Below, piece after piece: positions 1 to 6,793 of a stretch of DNA of 15,770 nucleotides. Every line of letters begins with the position of its first letter. The first letter of the stretch is position 1. The notes below the pieces were generated by a model. The model was not told where the DNA came from and made no database searches. It saw only the letters and a program-made list of their open reading frames with translations. A program made the translations under genes and the position numbers. The DNA is from Acholeplasmataceae bacterium (lineage in GTDB: Bacteria; Bacillota_I; Bacilli_A; Acholeplasmatales; Acholeplasmataceae): positions 1 through 15,770 of the forward strand of contig JALNWO010000024.1 in the NCBI GenBank assembly GCA_023230825.1, in the 5' to 3' direction.

Positions 1-47
1 AATTGTTTAACAACTTTTGTTATTTCATCTGCTTTTATTACTCGCAT
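1..47 (-). CDS. 5' end of a leftward gene, possibly class I fumarate hydratase alpha subunit (partial)
   Basis: Reading leftward from an ATG at 47-45, an open frame runs off the window edge after 15 codons; it reads MRVIKADEITKVVKQ. A GGTGAT Shine-Dalgarno-like element, complementary to the 16S rRNA tail, lies about 4 nt upstream of the ATG, and a perfect TATAAT sits at 69-64. The N-terminus resembles that of class I (iron-sulfur) fumarase alpha subunits, which often begin MR-I-----I---V--L, but 15 residues are too few for a firm call. If correct, it is divergent from the histidine operon and would fit fumarate/malate metabolism next to a glutamate-yielding pathway. That a gene starts here is much surer than its identity. 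Confidence 0.5.
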   Translation of the reverse strand, partial: MRVIKADEITKVVKQ

Positions 48-63
48 TTTATCACCCAATCCT

Positions 64-69
64 ATTATA
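64..69 (-). promoter_or_regulatory. Promoter -10 box of the leftward partial gene
   Basis: TATAAT reads on the minus strand at 69-64, a perfect sigma-A -10 hexamer. No good -35 is visible at the right spacing. The predicted start of transcription (about 57) leaves a leader of only about 10 nt that still contains the GGTGAT ribosome site. Confidence 0.5.
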
Positions 70-70
70 C

Positions 71-86
71 ATGATAACGCTTTCTT
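71..86. promoter_or_regulatory. cre-like site (candidate CcpA operator)
   Basis: ATGATAACGCTTTCTT matches the degenerate Bacillota cre consensus WTGNAANCGNWNNCWW at all specified positions but one (T in place of A at the fifth position). It abuts the -10 box of the leftward gene and lies about 100 bases upstream of the hutH promoter. In Bacillus the hut genes are carbon-catabolite repressed. That is consistent, but a CcpA in this organism is not shown here. Confidence 0.35.
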
Positions 87-168
87 TTCTCTTTAAAAAT
101 GTTTAAATCTTTTCTTTTCTAAAGAACTTTAAAAAATGCATAAAAACAACAATAACCCCAAATCTCTC

Positions 169-197
169 TTAATTCTCGGCTGTTTCTATGTTAAAAT
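169..197 (+). promoter_or_regulatory. Putative promoter of the hut operon (extended -10)
   Basis: TG-T-TAAAAT at 189-197 is an extended -10 element (TGn followed by a near-consensus hexamer at 192-197). A weak -35-like TTAATT lies 17 bases upstream at 169-174. Transcription would begin near 204, giving a leader of about 57 nt before hutH. The same TGTT(A/T)AAT arrangement recurs before pntAA, dps and rpiB in this window, which supports it. Confidence 0.5.
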
Positions 198-231
198 GTA
201 AATGTAGCTTAAACGATAACTGAAGAAAGGA

Positions 232-250
232 CATAAATCTTAGATTTATG
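232..250 (+). promoter_or_regulatory. Perfect 8-bp dyad next to the hutH ribosome binding site
   Basis: CATAAATC (232-239), a 3-base centre, then GATTTATG (243-250) form a perfect inverted repeat. It ends two bases before the AGGAG ribosome site of hutH (252-256). In RNA it would be an 8-bp, AU-rich hairpin with a very tight loop, pressing on the ribosome site. In DNA it is a 19-bp symmetric site downstream of the promoter, where a repressor could act as a roadblock. No regulator is seen in the window, so either reading is open. Confidence 0.4.
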
Positions 251-260
251 CAGGAGAAAA

Positions 261-1787
261 ATGATTCTGTTAAACGGTTCTAATTTAACACTGGAAATGT
301 TAATTGCGGTTGCACGTCATAACAAAAAAGTTGATATTGATGAGCAAAGTAAATTAGCGGTTCAAAAAGCCAGTGATTTTGTTAAAAATTTAATTAATGA
401 AGGGCGCCCAGTTTATGGTATTAATACCGGATTTGGTGATCTTTCTCAAGTTGAAATTAAAAACCATCGCTTAGAAGAACTGCAGGAAAATTTAATTAAA
501 AGTCATGCTTGCGGAATGGGTAATCCTTTAGATATTGAAATCGTTCGCGCCATGCTTGTTTTAAGGATCAATGCTTTGATTAAAGGACATAGTGGAACAC
601 GACTAGAAACCATTCAACTGATGCTTGATTTGTTAAACGCAAAGATTACGCCTGTGGTCTTTGAACAAGGTAGTTTAGGAGCAAGTGGAGATTTAGCACT
701 TTTATCACATATGAGTTTACCTTTACTTGGTTTAGGTGAAGTTTTTTATGAAGGCGAAAGGTGTCAAGCAGACATTGCCTTAAAAAAAGCCAATTTAAAA
801 CCTTTGAGTCATTTAGCACCGAAAGAAGGACTCAGTTTAATTAATGGTACACAAGCGATGTCCGCTATAGGGGCTTTCGTTTTATACGATGCATTTCGTC
901 TCATGAAATATGCCAATCTTTCATTGTCGATGACAATGGAGGCTCTTGAAGGTGTTATCGATGCGTTTGCAGAACAAATCCAAACGGTAAGAGGTCATAT
1001 TGGTCAGTTAGAAACGGCTGTTCAAGTTAAAAATTATTTAAAAAACAGTTCAAACATTACGAAACAAGGTGAAAAACGCGTTCAAGATGCCTATTCAATT
1101 CGCTGTGCGCCTCAAGTGCATGGCGCTTCGCTCGATGCTTTTTATTATGTTCACCAAGTCTTAGATACAGAAATGAATGCGGTAACAGATAATCCAATTT
1201 TATTTGTTGATGAACATCAAGCCATTAGTGCTGGTAATTTTCATGGTCAACCCCTCGCATTGGCTTTTGATTATTTATCTTTAGCGATTGCAGAGCTTGC
1301 AAATATAAGCGAGAGACGGATTGAACGGTTAGTAAATCCTAAATTAAATCAAGGACTACCACCTTTCTTAAGTGAAGACTCTGGAGTAAACTCAGGATTT
1401 ATGATTGTTCAATATACAGCTGCATCGATCGTTAGTGAAAACAAAGTTTTAGCTCATCCTGCTTCAGTAGATTCAATTCCATCATCAGCAAATCAAGAAG
1501 ATCATGTGTCTATGGGAGCATACGCCGTTCGTAAAGCAAAACAAATTTTAGATAACGTTTGGAAAGTGATTGCTTTAGAAATCTTTACTGCTTATCAGGC
1601 ACTCCATTTTCGGGGTAAAGATCAATTAGGCGAAAAAACAAAACAACTCTTTGCCTTATTAGAAACGGACATTCCTTTTATCGCACAAGATGAAATAATG
1701 TCACCCTATATGCAAAAGATAGAAGAATTCTTAAAAACAGATGCTTTTTATCAATCATTATTTAAAGGAGATGAAGTTGATGTATGA
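261..1787 (+). CDS. hutH: Histidine ammonia-lyase
   Basis: Cytoplasmic enzyme that removes ammonia from L-histidine to give trans-urocanate, the first step of histidine degradation. The protein has 508 residues, the usual size. The Ala-Ser-Gly triad that cyclises into the MIO electrophile is at 141-143 within GSLGASGDLALL. The catalytic tyrosine (Tyr53 in Pseudomonas) is Tyr52 in YGINTGFG, and the conserved Asn195 of NGTQAM and the Tyr278/Arg281 pair in YSIRCAPQVHGA are present. The ATG follows AGGAG by 4 bases. It is the first gene of a five-gene operon and overlaps hutU by 8 bases, implying translational coupling. No sign of damage; very secure. Confidence 0.98.
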   Translation: MILLNGSNLTLEMLIAVARHNKKVDIDEQSKLAVQKASDFVKNLINEGRPVYGINTGFGDLSQVEIKNHRLEELQENLIKSHACGMGNPLDIEIVRAMLVLRINALIKGHSGTRLETIQLMLDLLNAKITPVVFEQGSLGASGDLALLSHMSLPLLGLGEVFYEGERCQADIALKKANLKPLSHLAPKEGLSLINGTQAMSAIGAFVLYDAFRLMKYANLSLSMTMEALEGVIDAFAEQIQTVRGHIGQLETAVQVKNYLKNSSNITKQGEKRVQDAYSIRCAPQVHGASLDAFYYVHQVLDTEMNAVTDNPILFVDEHQAISAGNFHGQPLALAFDYLSLAIAELANISERRIERLVNPKLNQGLPPFLSEDSGVNSGFMIVQYTAASIVSENKVLAHPASVDSIPSSANQEDHVSMGAYAVRKAKQILDNVWKVIALEIFTAYQALHFRGKDQLGEKTKQLFALLETDIPFIAQDEIMSPYMQKIEEFLKTDAFYQSLFKGDEVDV

Positions 1788-3786
1788 ATTAACCCTAGCT
1801 GATATTTTTTCGACCCTACCTGAATACCCAACGTTTGATCCAAAAATTCGTCGAGCACCGATGCGTGAACTCAACTTATCTGAAAAAGAAATTGAACTTG
1901 CTTTAAAAAATGCGCTGCGTTATGTTCCTGAAGTTTGGCATGAAACCTTAGCGCCTGAGTTTTTAGATGAACTTTTAACTCATGGACGTATTTATGGTTA
2001 TCGTTTCCGTCCTCACGGCGAAATCAAAGGCATGCCAATCGATGCTTATCCAGGAAAAACATTAGAAGGAAAAGCATTTCAAGTAATGATGGATAATAAC
2101 CTAGACTTTGACGTTGCTTTATATCCCTATGAGCTTGTTACTTATGGGGAAACGGGTCAAGTATGCCAAAATTGGATGCAGTATCAACTTATTAAAAAAT
2201 ATTTAGAAGTGATGACGGATTCCCAAACACTGTCCATTTTATCAGGTCATCCCATGGGTTTATACACTTCCCACCCTGCCGCACCTAGAGTCATTATCAC
2301 CAATGGTTTAATGGTTGGATTATACGATAATTTAACTGATTTTAACCGCGCTCAAGCTCTTGGGGTTGCGAACTACGGGCAGATGACTGCGGGTGGTTTA
2401 ATGTATATTGGACCTCAAGGCATTGTTCACGGCACATATTCAACGTTATTAAATGCAGGAAGACTTAAACTCGGAATTCCCACAGAAGGAAATTTAGCAG
2501 GTAAACTCTTTGTTTCATCCGGTTTGGGTGGTATGAGTGGCGCGCAAGGAAAAGCAGTCGAAATTGCTGGTGGTGTAGGAATCATTGCTGAAGTTGATGC
2601 ATCAAGAATCGAAACACGTTACCAACAAAAATGGGTTAGCCAAGTCGTTAAAACACCAAAAGAGGCATATGAAGTTGCTCAAATTTATTTAGATAAGGGT
2701 GAATCGATTGCGATTGCTTATTTAGGTAATATCGTTGACTTACTTGCATATGCTGTTGATCATCATATTCACATTGATTTATTAAGCGATCAAACAAGTT
2801 GTCATGCTGTTTATGATGGAGGCTATTGCCCCACAGGAATGACATTTGATGAAAGAACTGAATTATTAAAAAATGATAAATCCCTTTTTGAGAAAAAAGT
2901 CGATGAAACACTTCTACAACATTATCATGCCATTAAGGCGCTCGTTAGCCAAGGAACATATTTCTTTGATTATGGTAATAGTTTCCTTAAAGCGCTTTAT
3001 GATGCGGGAATTAAAGAAGTTTGTAAAAACAAACAAAACGATTTAGATGGATTTATTTATCCCTCTTATGTAGAAGATTTGATGGGACCCCTCCTCTTTG
3101 ACTATGGATATGGACCTTTCCGTTGGGTTTGTTTATCTGGTAAAGAAAGTGATTTAGATTTAACTGACCAAACGGCATTATCCTTAATTGATCCAACAAG
3201 AAGATTCCAAGATAAAGATAATTACGAATGGTTAAAAAATGCAAAAGAGAATGCTTTAGTCGTAGGAACACAAGCGAGAATCCTTTATCAAGATCAAATT
3301 GGTCGCCTAAAAATAGCTTTAAAATTTAATGAGCTTGTTCGTAATAAATTAACTGGTCCGATTATGTTAGGAAGAGACCATCACGATACCGGTGGAACCG
3401 ATAGTCCCTTTAGAGAAACAGCGAATATCAAAGACGGTTCAAACATTATGGCTGAAATGGCAACTCAAGTTGCCATTGGCAACGCTCTTAGAGGCATGAG
3501 CCTTGTGGCCCTCCATAATGGTGGTGGCGTCGGGATTGGTAAATCAATTAATGGTGGATACGGGATGGTTTTAGATGGCTCAGCTCGTGTCGATGACATT
3601 TTAAAACAAGCGATGACATACGATGTTATCCTAGGCGTTTCTAGACGTTCTTGGGCACTGAATCCTAACGCAATTGAAACCGCTAAACAATTTAATCAAG
3701 ATCAGCCAGAAGCTGGCATTACCATGCCCTTTGTCGCTGATGACGACTTCATTAATAAACTTGTGAAAGAGAGGTTCAACAAATGA
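1780..3786 (+). CDS. hutU: Urocanate hydratase (urocanase), long form
   Basis: NAD+-dependent hydration of urocanate to 4-imidazolone-5-propionate, second step of the pathway. I start it at ATG 1780, which lies 9 bases after AAAGGAG (1764-1770). The in-frame ATG at 1771 touches that site and the one at 1741 has none. This gives 668 residues, clearly longer than the roughly 555 of Bacillus or Pseudomonas HutU and close to vertebrate UROC1. The nucleotide-binding loop GLGGMSGAQ is at 248-256, and GRDHHDTGGTDSPFRET begins at residue 531, followed by HNGGGVGIG and NGGYGMVLDG. ARILYQDQ replaces the ARICWVG of short-type enzymes and resembles the animal form. Its TGA overlaps the ftcD ATG by 4 bases. 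Confidence 0.97.
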   Translation: MYELTLADIFSTLPEYPTFDPKIRRAPMRELNLSEKEIELALKNALRYVPEVWHETLAPEFLDELLTHGRIYGYRFRPHGEIKGMPIDAYPGKTLEGKAFQVMMDNNLDFDVALYPYELVTYGETGQVCQNWMQYQLIKKYLEVMTDSQTLSILSGHPMGLYTSHPAAPRVIITNGLMVGLYDNLTDFNRAQALGVANYGQMTAGGLMYIGPQGIVHGTYSTLLNAGRLKLGIPTEGNLAGKLFVSSGLGGMSGAQGKAVEIAGGVGIIAEVDASRIETRYQQKWVSQVVKTPKEAYEVAQIYLDKGESIAIAYLGNIVDLLAYAVDHHIHIDLLSDQTSCHAVYDGGYCPTGMTFDERTELLKNDKSLFEKKVDETLLQHYHAIKALVSQGTYFFDYGNSFLKALYDAGIKEVCKNKQNDLDGFIYPSYVEDLMGPLLFDYGYGPFRWVCLSGKESDLDLTDQTALSLIDPTRRFQDKDNYEWLKNAKENALVVGTQARILYQDQIGRLKIALKFNELVRNKLTGPIMLGRDHHDTGGTDSPFRETANIKDGSNIMAEMATQVAIGNALRGMSLVALHNGGGVGIGKSINGGYGMVLDGSARVDDILKQAMTYDVILGVSRRSWALNPNAIETAKQFNQDQPEAGITMPFVADDDFINKLVKERFNK

Positions 3787-4757
3787 AACAAATCGTCCAA
3801 TGTGTTCCTAATTTTTCCGAAGGGAAAGATTTAGAAAAAATTGAAAAAATAATTACTCCCTTAAAGAATCAACCCGGCTTTACTCTTATTAGTTACGAGC
3901 CCGATCAAGATTATCACAGAACTGTGGTGACATTAATCGGCGAACCAGAAGCAATGATTGAGCCTTTGGTACGTTTCTTCAAAGAAGCGCGTGATTTAAT
4001 TGATATGAATGTCCATCAAGGTGAACATGCCCGCATGGGTGCGGTTGATGTTGTCCCTTTTATACCTATTCAAAATATTAAAATGAGCGAATGTACTGCT
4101 TATGCTAAAAAACTTGCTGAAAAGGTAAGTTCAACGTTAGATTTACCGGTTTACTTATATGCAAATGCCGCAACTTCACCAGACAGAAAGTCATTACCAA
4201 ACATTCGTAAAGGTGAATTTGAAGGAATGAAAGAAAAAATTAAAACCGAACCCTGGTTACCAGATTATGGTAAAAATGAAATTCATCCAACGTTTGGGGT
4301 TGTCGCCATTGGCTCAAGACTCCCTTTATTAGCTTACAATATTGATTTACCAACGGATGATTTAACAATCACCGGTGATTATGCACGGGCAATTCGTCAA
4401 TCAGGTGGCGGATTTCAATTTGTTCAAGCAGGTCCTGTTTATTTAAACGAACGAGGTCACACGCAAGTAACAATGAATATTTTAAATTATCAAAAGAATC
4501 CAATCTACCGCATTTTTGAGACGGTTAAAATGGAAGCACTCAAGCATCAACTTCATGTTCAGTCATCAGAAATAGTTGGTTTAATACCAGAAAAAGCTTT
4601 AATTCAATCTTTGGATTACTATTTAGAGCGCGATCAAAAACCGAAGACTGAACTTTCCTTAAAGGAAATTGCTGAATTAAGTCGTGAATACTTAGGTTTA
4701 CGTGATTTTACCGAAGAAAAAATAATTGAATATTATATCACAGGTAGTGAATCATGA
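3783..4757 (+). CDS. ftcD: Glutamate formimidoyltransferase (single-domain)
   Basis: Transfers the formimino group of N-formimino-L-glutamate to tetrahydrofolate, releasing glutamate and 5-formimino-THF. The 324 residues correspond to the N-terminal transferase half of animal FTCD. VPNFSEG is at 8-14, and QGEHARMGAVDVVPFIP at 79-95 contains His82, at the same position as the catalytic histidine of the mammalian enzyme. The cyclodeaminase half is absent here and encoded separately by the downstream fchA. The ATG overlaps the hutU stop (ATGA), with AGAGG just upstream; its own TGA overlaps hutI in the same way. Its presence means histidine is degraded by the folate route rather than by HutG formiminoglutamase or the HutF route. 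Confidence 0.96.
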   Translation: MKQIVQCVPNFSEGKDLEKIEKIITPLKNQPGFTLISYEPDQDYHRTVVTLIGEPEAMIEPLVRFFKEARDLIDMNVHQGEHARMGAVDVVPFIPIQNIKMSECTAYAKKLAEKVSSTLDLPVYLYANAATSPDRKSLPNIRKGEFEGMKEKIKTEPWLPDYGKNEIHPTFGVVAIGSRLPLLAYNIDLPTDDLTITGDYARAIRQSGGGFQFVQAGPVYLNERGHTQVTMNILNYQKNPIYRIFETVKMEALKHQLHVQSSEIVGLIPEKALIQSLDYYLERDQKPKTELSLKEIAELSREYLGLRDFTEEKIIEYYITGSES

Positions 4758-5989
4758 TTGCCGATTTCATTGTTTATAATATTAAATCACTTTATCACTC
4801 AAGAGAAATACCACCGGTAAAAGGTAATAAAATGAAAATGATTGAAACCTTGGAACAGCCTTTTATTGCTATTAAAGATGGTAAAGTCTTACACGTTGGA
4901 GTTGCAGATTATAGCGCTTTAGTGGGCGATAAAACACTTCTTTTTGATGCCAAACAAAAAGTGGTTGTTCCTGGTTTTATTGACTCACATTCTCATTTGG
5001 TCCATGCAGGTTCACGTGAAAATGAATTTGAGCAATTACGTCAAGGTGTACCCTACTTAGACATTTTACAGGCTGGTGGAGGTATTTTAGGAACAGTTGA
5101 TAAAACTAGAAAAGCGAGTTTTGATGAGTTATATGCCCAAGCTAAAAAATCACTTGATGTCATGTTATCATACGGTGTCACAACTTTAGAAGCAAAAAGT
5201 GGCTATGGTTTAAATTATGAAAATGAAGTTAAGCAACTAGAAGTAATGAAAAAACTGAATGATAATCATCCAGTTCATCTTGTTCCTACATACATGGCTG
5301 CTCATGCTGTTCCAAAAGAGTTTTTAAATAATAAACGGGGCTATATCGATGCCATGTTAGCTGATTTAGAAAAAATTAGAGCAACCAACCTAACTGAATT
5401 CGTCGATGTATTTTGTGAAACAGGTGTTTTTGATTTAAATGAAACAAGAGAAATACTTGAAGCAGCAAAAGCACTCGGTTTTAAAGTGAAATTGCATGCA
5501 GATGAAATTGATCCTTTAGGTGGTGCTGGTTTAGGTGCCGATCTTGGCGCAACCAGTGTTGACCATCTAATGGCTATTAAAGATGAAGACATCATCAAAC
5601 TTGCAAAAACTTCAACCATCTTAAATATCTTACCGGGTACATCTTTTTATTTAAATAAAACATATGCTCGCGCCCGCGATATGATTGAGGCTGGTTGTGC
5701 CCTATCTGTTTCAGGTGATTACAACCCCGGAAGTTGCCCCACGGAAAACTTCCAACTAATTATGCAATTGGCTGCTAATTATCTAAAGTTAACACCTGAA
5801 GAAATTTTGACTGCAGTCACACAAAATGCCGCCTTCCATTTAGGACTTGCTTCACAAAAAGGATCTTTAGAGCCAGGAAAAGATGCTGATTTCCTTTTAT
5901 TAGACATTCCCAATTTAGCTTATCTTTTTTATCATTTTGGAATTAACCATGTTTCTCACGTTTTTATAAACGGACAACAAATACAATAG
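4754..5989 (+). CDS. hutI: Imidazolonepropionase
   Basis: Metal-dependent amidohydrolase that opens 4-imidazolone-5-propionate to N-formimino-L-glutamate, the third step of the pathway and the one that makes the FtcD substrate. The 411 residues match the family. The HxH metal site is His79/His81 in FIDSHSHLVHAG. The further metal and catalytic residues are His248 in KLHADEIDPLGGAG, His271 in SVDHL and Asp322 in SGDYNPGSCPTE, aligned closely with Bacillus HutI. It starts inside the ftcD stop (ATGA overlap), with AGGTAG upstream as a modest ribosome site. Placement between ftcD and fchA is unusual order but functionally coherent. Ends in TAG. Confidence 0.97.
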   Translation: MIADFIVYNIKSLYHSREIPPVKGNKMKMIETLEQPFIAIKDGKVLHVGVADYSALVGDKTLLFDAKQKVVVPGFIDSHSHLVHAGSRENEFEQLRQGVPYLDILQAGGGILGTVDKTRKASFDELYAQAKKSLDVMLSYGVTTLEAKSGYGLNYENEVKQLEVMKKLNDNHPVHLVPTYMAAHAVPKEFLNNKRGYIDAMLADLEKIRATNLTEFVDVFCETGVFDLNETREILEAAKALGFKVKLHADEIDPLGGAGLGADLGATSVDHLMAIKDEDIIKLAKTSTILNILPGTSFYLNKTYARARDMIEAGCALSVSGDYNPGSCPTENFQLIMQLAANYLKLTPEEILTAVTQNAAFHLGLASQKGSLEPGKDADFLLLDIPNLAYLFYHFGINHVSHVFINGQQIQ

Positions 5990-6001
5990 CTGGAGGCTTA
6001 T

Positions 6002-6631
6002 ATGAAACTGATTGATTTAACTGTAAAACATTTTTTAGATGAAGTTGATTCTTCATCACCAGCACCAGGTGGTGGTTCGTCATCTGCATTGATTAGTGCT
6101 TTGGGAATTTCTTTAGCCAGAATGGTCGGTCATTTAACGGTTACGAAAAAGAAATTTCTTAATTTAGAACCTGAAATTCAAACACAATTTAATGAAACAT
6201 TAAATGCCCTTGAACAATTAAAAATCCAATTGACGCAATTAATTGATTTAGATACGGATGCTTACAACAAAATTGTTACCGCATACCGTCTTCCAAAAAC
6301 GGATGAGTTGCGCAAACAAAAAATCGAAGACGCAACATTAGGTGCGATTGAAGTGCCTGAACAAATTGGTCTATTATCGTTAGAAGCATTAAAACACCTT
6401 TCTTTTGTTCTTGCATATGGTAACCAATCAGCAATTTCTGATATGGGTGTTTCTGCTTTAAGTATTGCTACAGGTGTTGAAGGAGCTGTTTTAAACGTTT
6501 TAATTAATTTGCCTGGTCTTTCTAACGAGACACTTATCGAGCAATTTAAGGCAACCACACAAACCCTTTTAAAAGAAGCGCATGCCCTTAGAGAAAACAT
6601 TTTAGCACTCGTCTATCAGGCGTTATCCTGA
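6002..6631 (+). CDS. fchA: Formiminotetrahydrofolate cyclodeaminase
   Basis: Converts 5-formimino-THF to 5,10-methenyl-THF plus ammonia, finishing the folate route of histidine breakdown and feeding a one-carbon unit to the folate pool. The 209 residues are the usual length of a stand-alone cyclodeaminase (the C-terminal half of animal FTCD). The family signature SSPAPGGGSSSAL is at 18-30, followed by a small-residue-rich helix, and the acidic stretch DLDTDAYN at 82-89 is typical. A good TGGAGG ribosome site precedes the ATG; the gap to hutI is 12 bases. It ends in TGA and is the last gene of the operon. Confidence 0.95.
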   Translation: MKLIDLTVKHFLDEVDSSSPAPGGGSSSALISALGISLARMVGHLTVTKKKFLNLEPEIQTQFNETLNALEQLKIQLTQLIDLDTDAYNKIVTAYRLPKTDELRKQKIEDATLGAIEVPEQIGLLSLEALKHLSFVLAYGNQSAISDMGVSALSIATGVEGAVLNVLINLPGLSNETLIEQFKATTQTLLKEAHALRENILALVYQALS

Positions 6632-6658
6632 GTCACTTTTTTAAAAAAATGGCATTCT

Positions 6659-6686
6659 AAACAAAGCATGAAAGATGCTTGTTTTA
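6659..6686 (+). terminator. Weak hairpin terminator after the hut operon
   Basis: AAACAAAGCAT (6659-6669), loop GAAAG, then ATGCTTGTTT (6675-6684) form a 10-bp stem with one bulged A, followed by the short T-rich stretch TATCTGTCTTT. The stem is AU-rich and the U-tract broken, so it may be leaky. Its right arm overlaps the -35 region of the next promoter. Confidence 0.5.
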
Positions 6687-6708
6687 TCTGTCTTTAATAT
6701 GTTATAAT
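6679..6708 (+). promoter_or_regulatory. Promoter of the pnt operon
   Basis: TGT-TATAAT at 6700-6708 is a perfect extended -10, with TTGTTT at 6679-6684 as a half-matching -35 and an 18-base spacer. Transcription would start near 6715, leaving a leader of about 80 nt before pntAA. The -35 box lies in the right arm of the preceding terminator hairpin. Confidence 0.65.
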
Positions 6709-6710
6709 TT

Positions 6711-6760
6711 AAACGTCTAGCGTCACGCTTTTTTTCTCATGCGTAGACGCACATACCGTC
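6711..6760 (+). promoter_or_regulatory. GC-rich structured leader upstream of pntAA
   Basis: Within this short stretch, much richer in G+C than its surroundings, several inverted repeats overlap. GCGTCACGC (6720-6728) pairs with GCGTAGACGC (6741-6750) as a 9-bp stem with one bulged A. CGTCTA (6714-6719) can instead pair with TAGACG (6744-6749). AGCG-TCA-CGCT (6719-6729) is a mini-hairpin followed by a run of Ts to 6735. GACG (6746-6749) can also pair with CGTC (6757-6760). The options exclude one another, as in an attenuator or switch. A repressor operator made of repeated CGTC half-sites is the alternative. It does not match a riboswitch class I recognise. Confidence 0.45.
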
Positions 6761-6793
6761 ATCTAAAAAAATAAATAAATGGAGGAATTTATT

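Noticed and set aside
81..120. Near-direct repeat of CTTTTCTTTTCT with nearby TTTAAAAATG in the divergent region
   Set aside because: Only two imperfect copies in low-complexity AT-rich DNA; no array or known binding site.
248..283. Tiny ORF (11 codons) starting with ATG in the hutH leader dyad and overlapping hutH, with AAAGGA upstream at 226-231
   Set aside because: The peptide (MQEKNDSVKRF) contains no histidine, so it is not a histidine leader peptide. It depends on a chance ATG in the dyad, and hutH has its own good ribosome site.
2648..3271. Open frames on the minus strand inside hutU, and similar ones inside hutI, fchA, pntAA, pntB and tsaC
   Set aside because: They are antisense shadows of well-supported genes, lack ribosome sites, and encode low-complexity peptides without recognisable domains.
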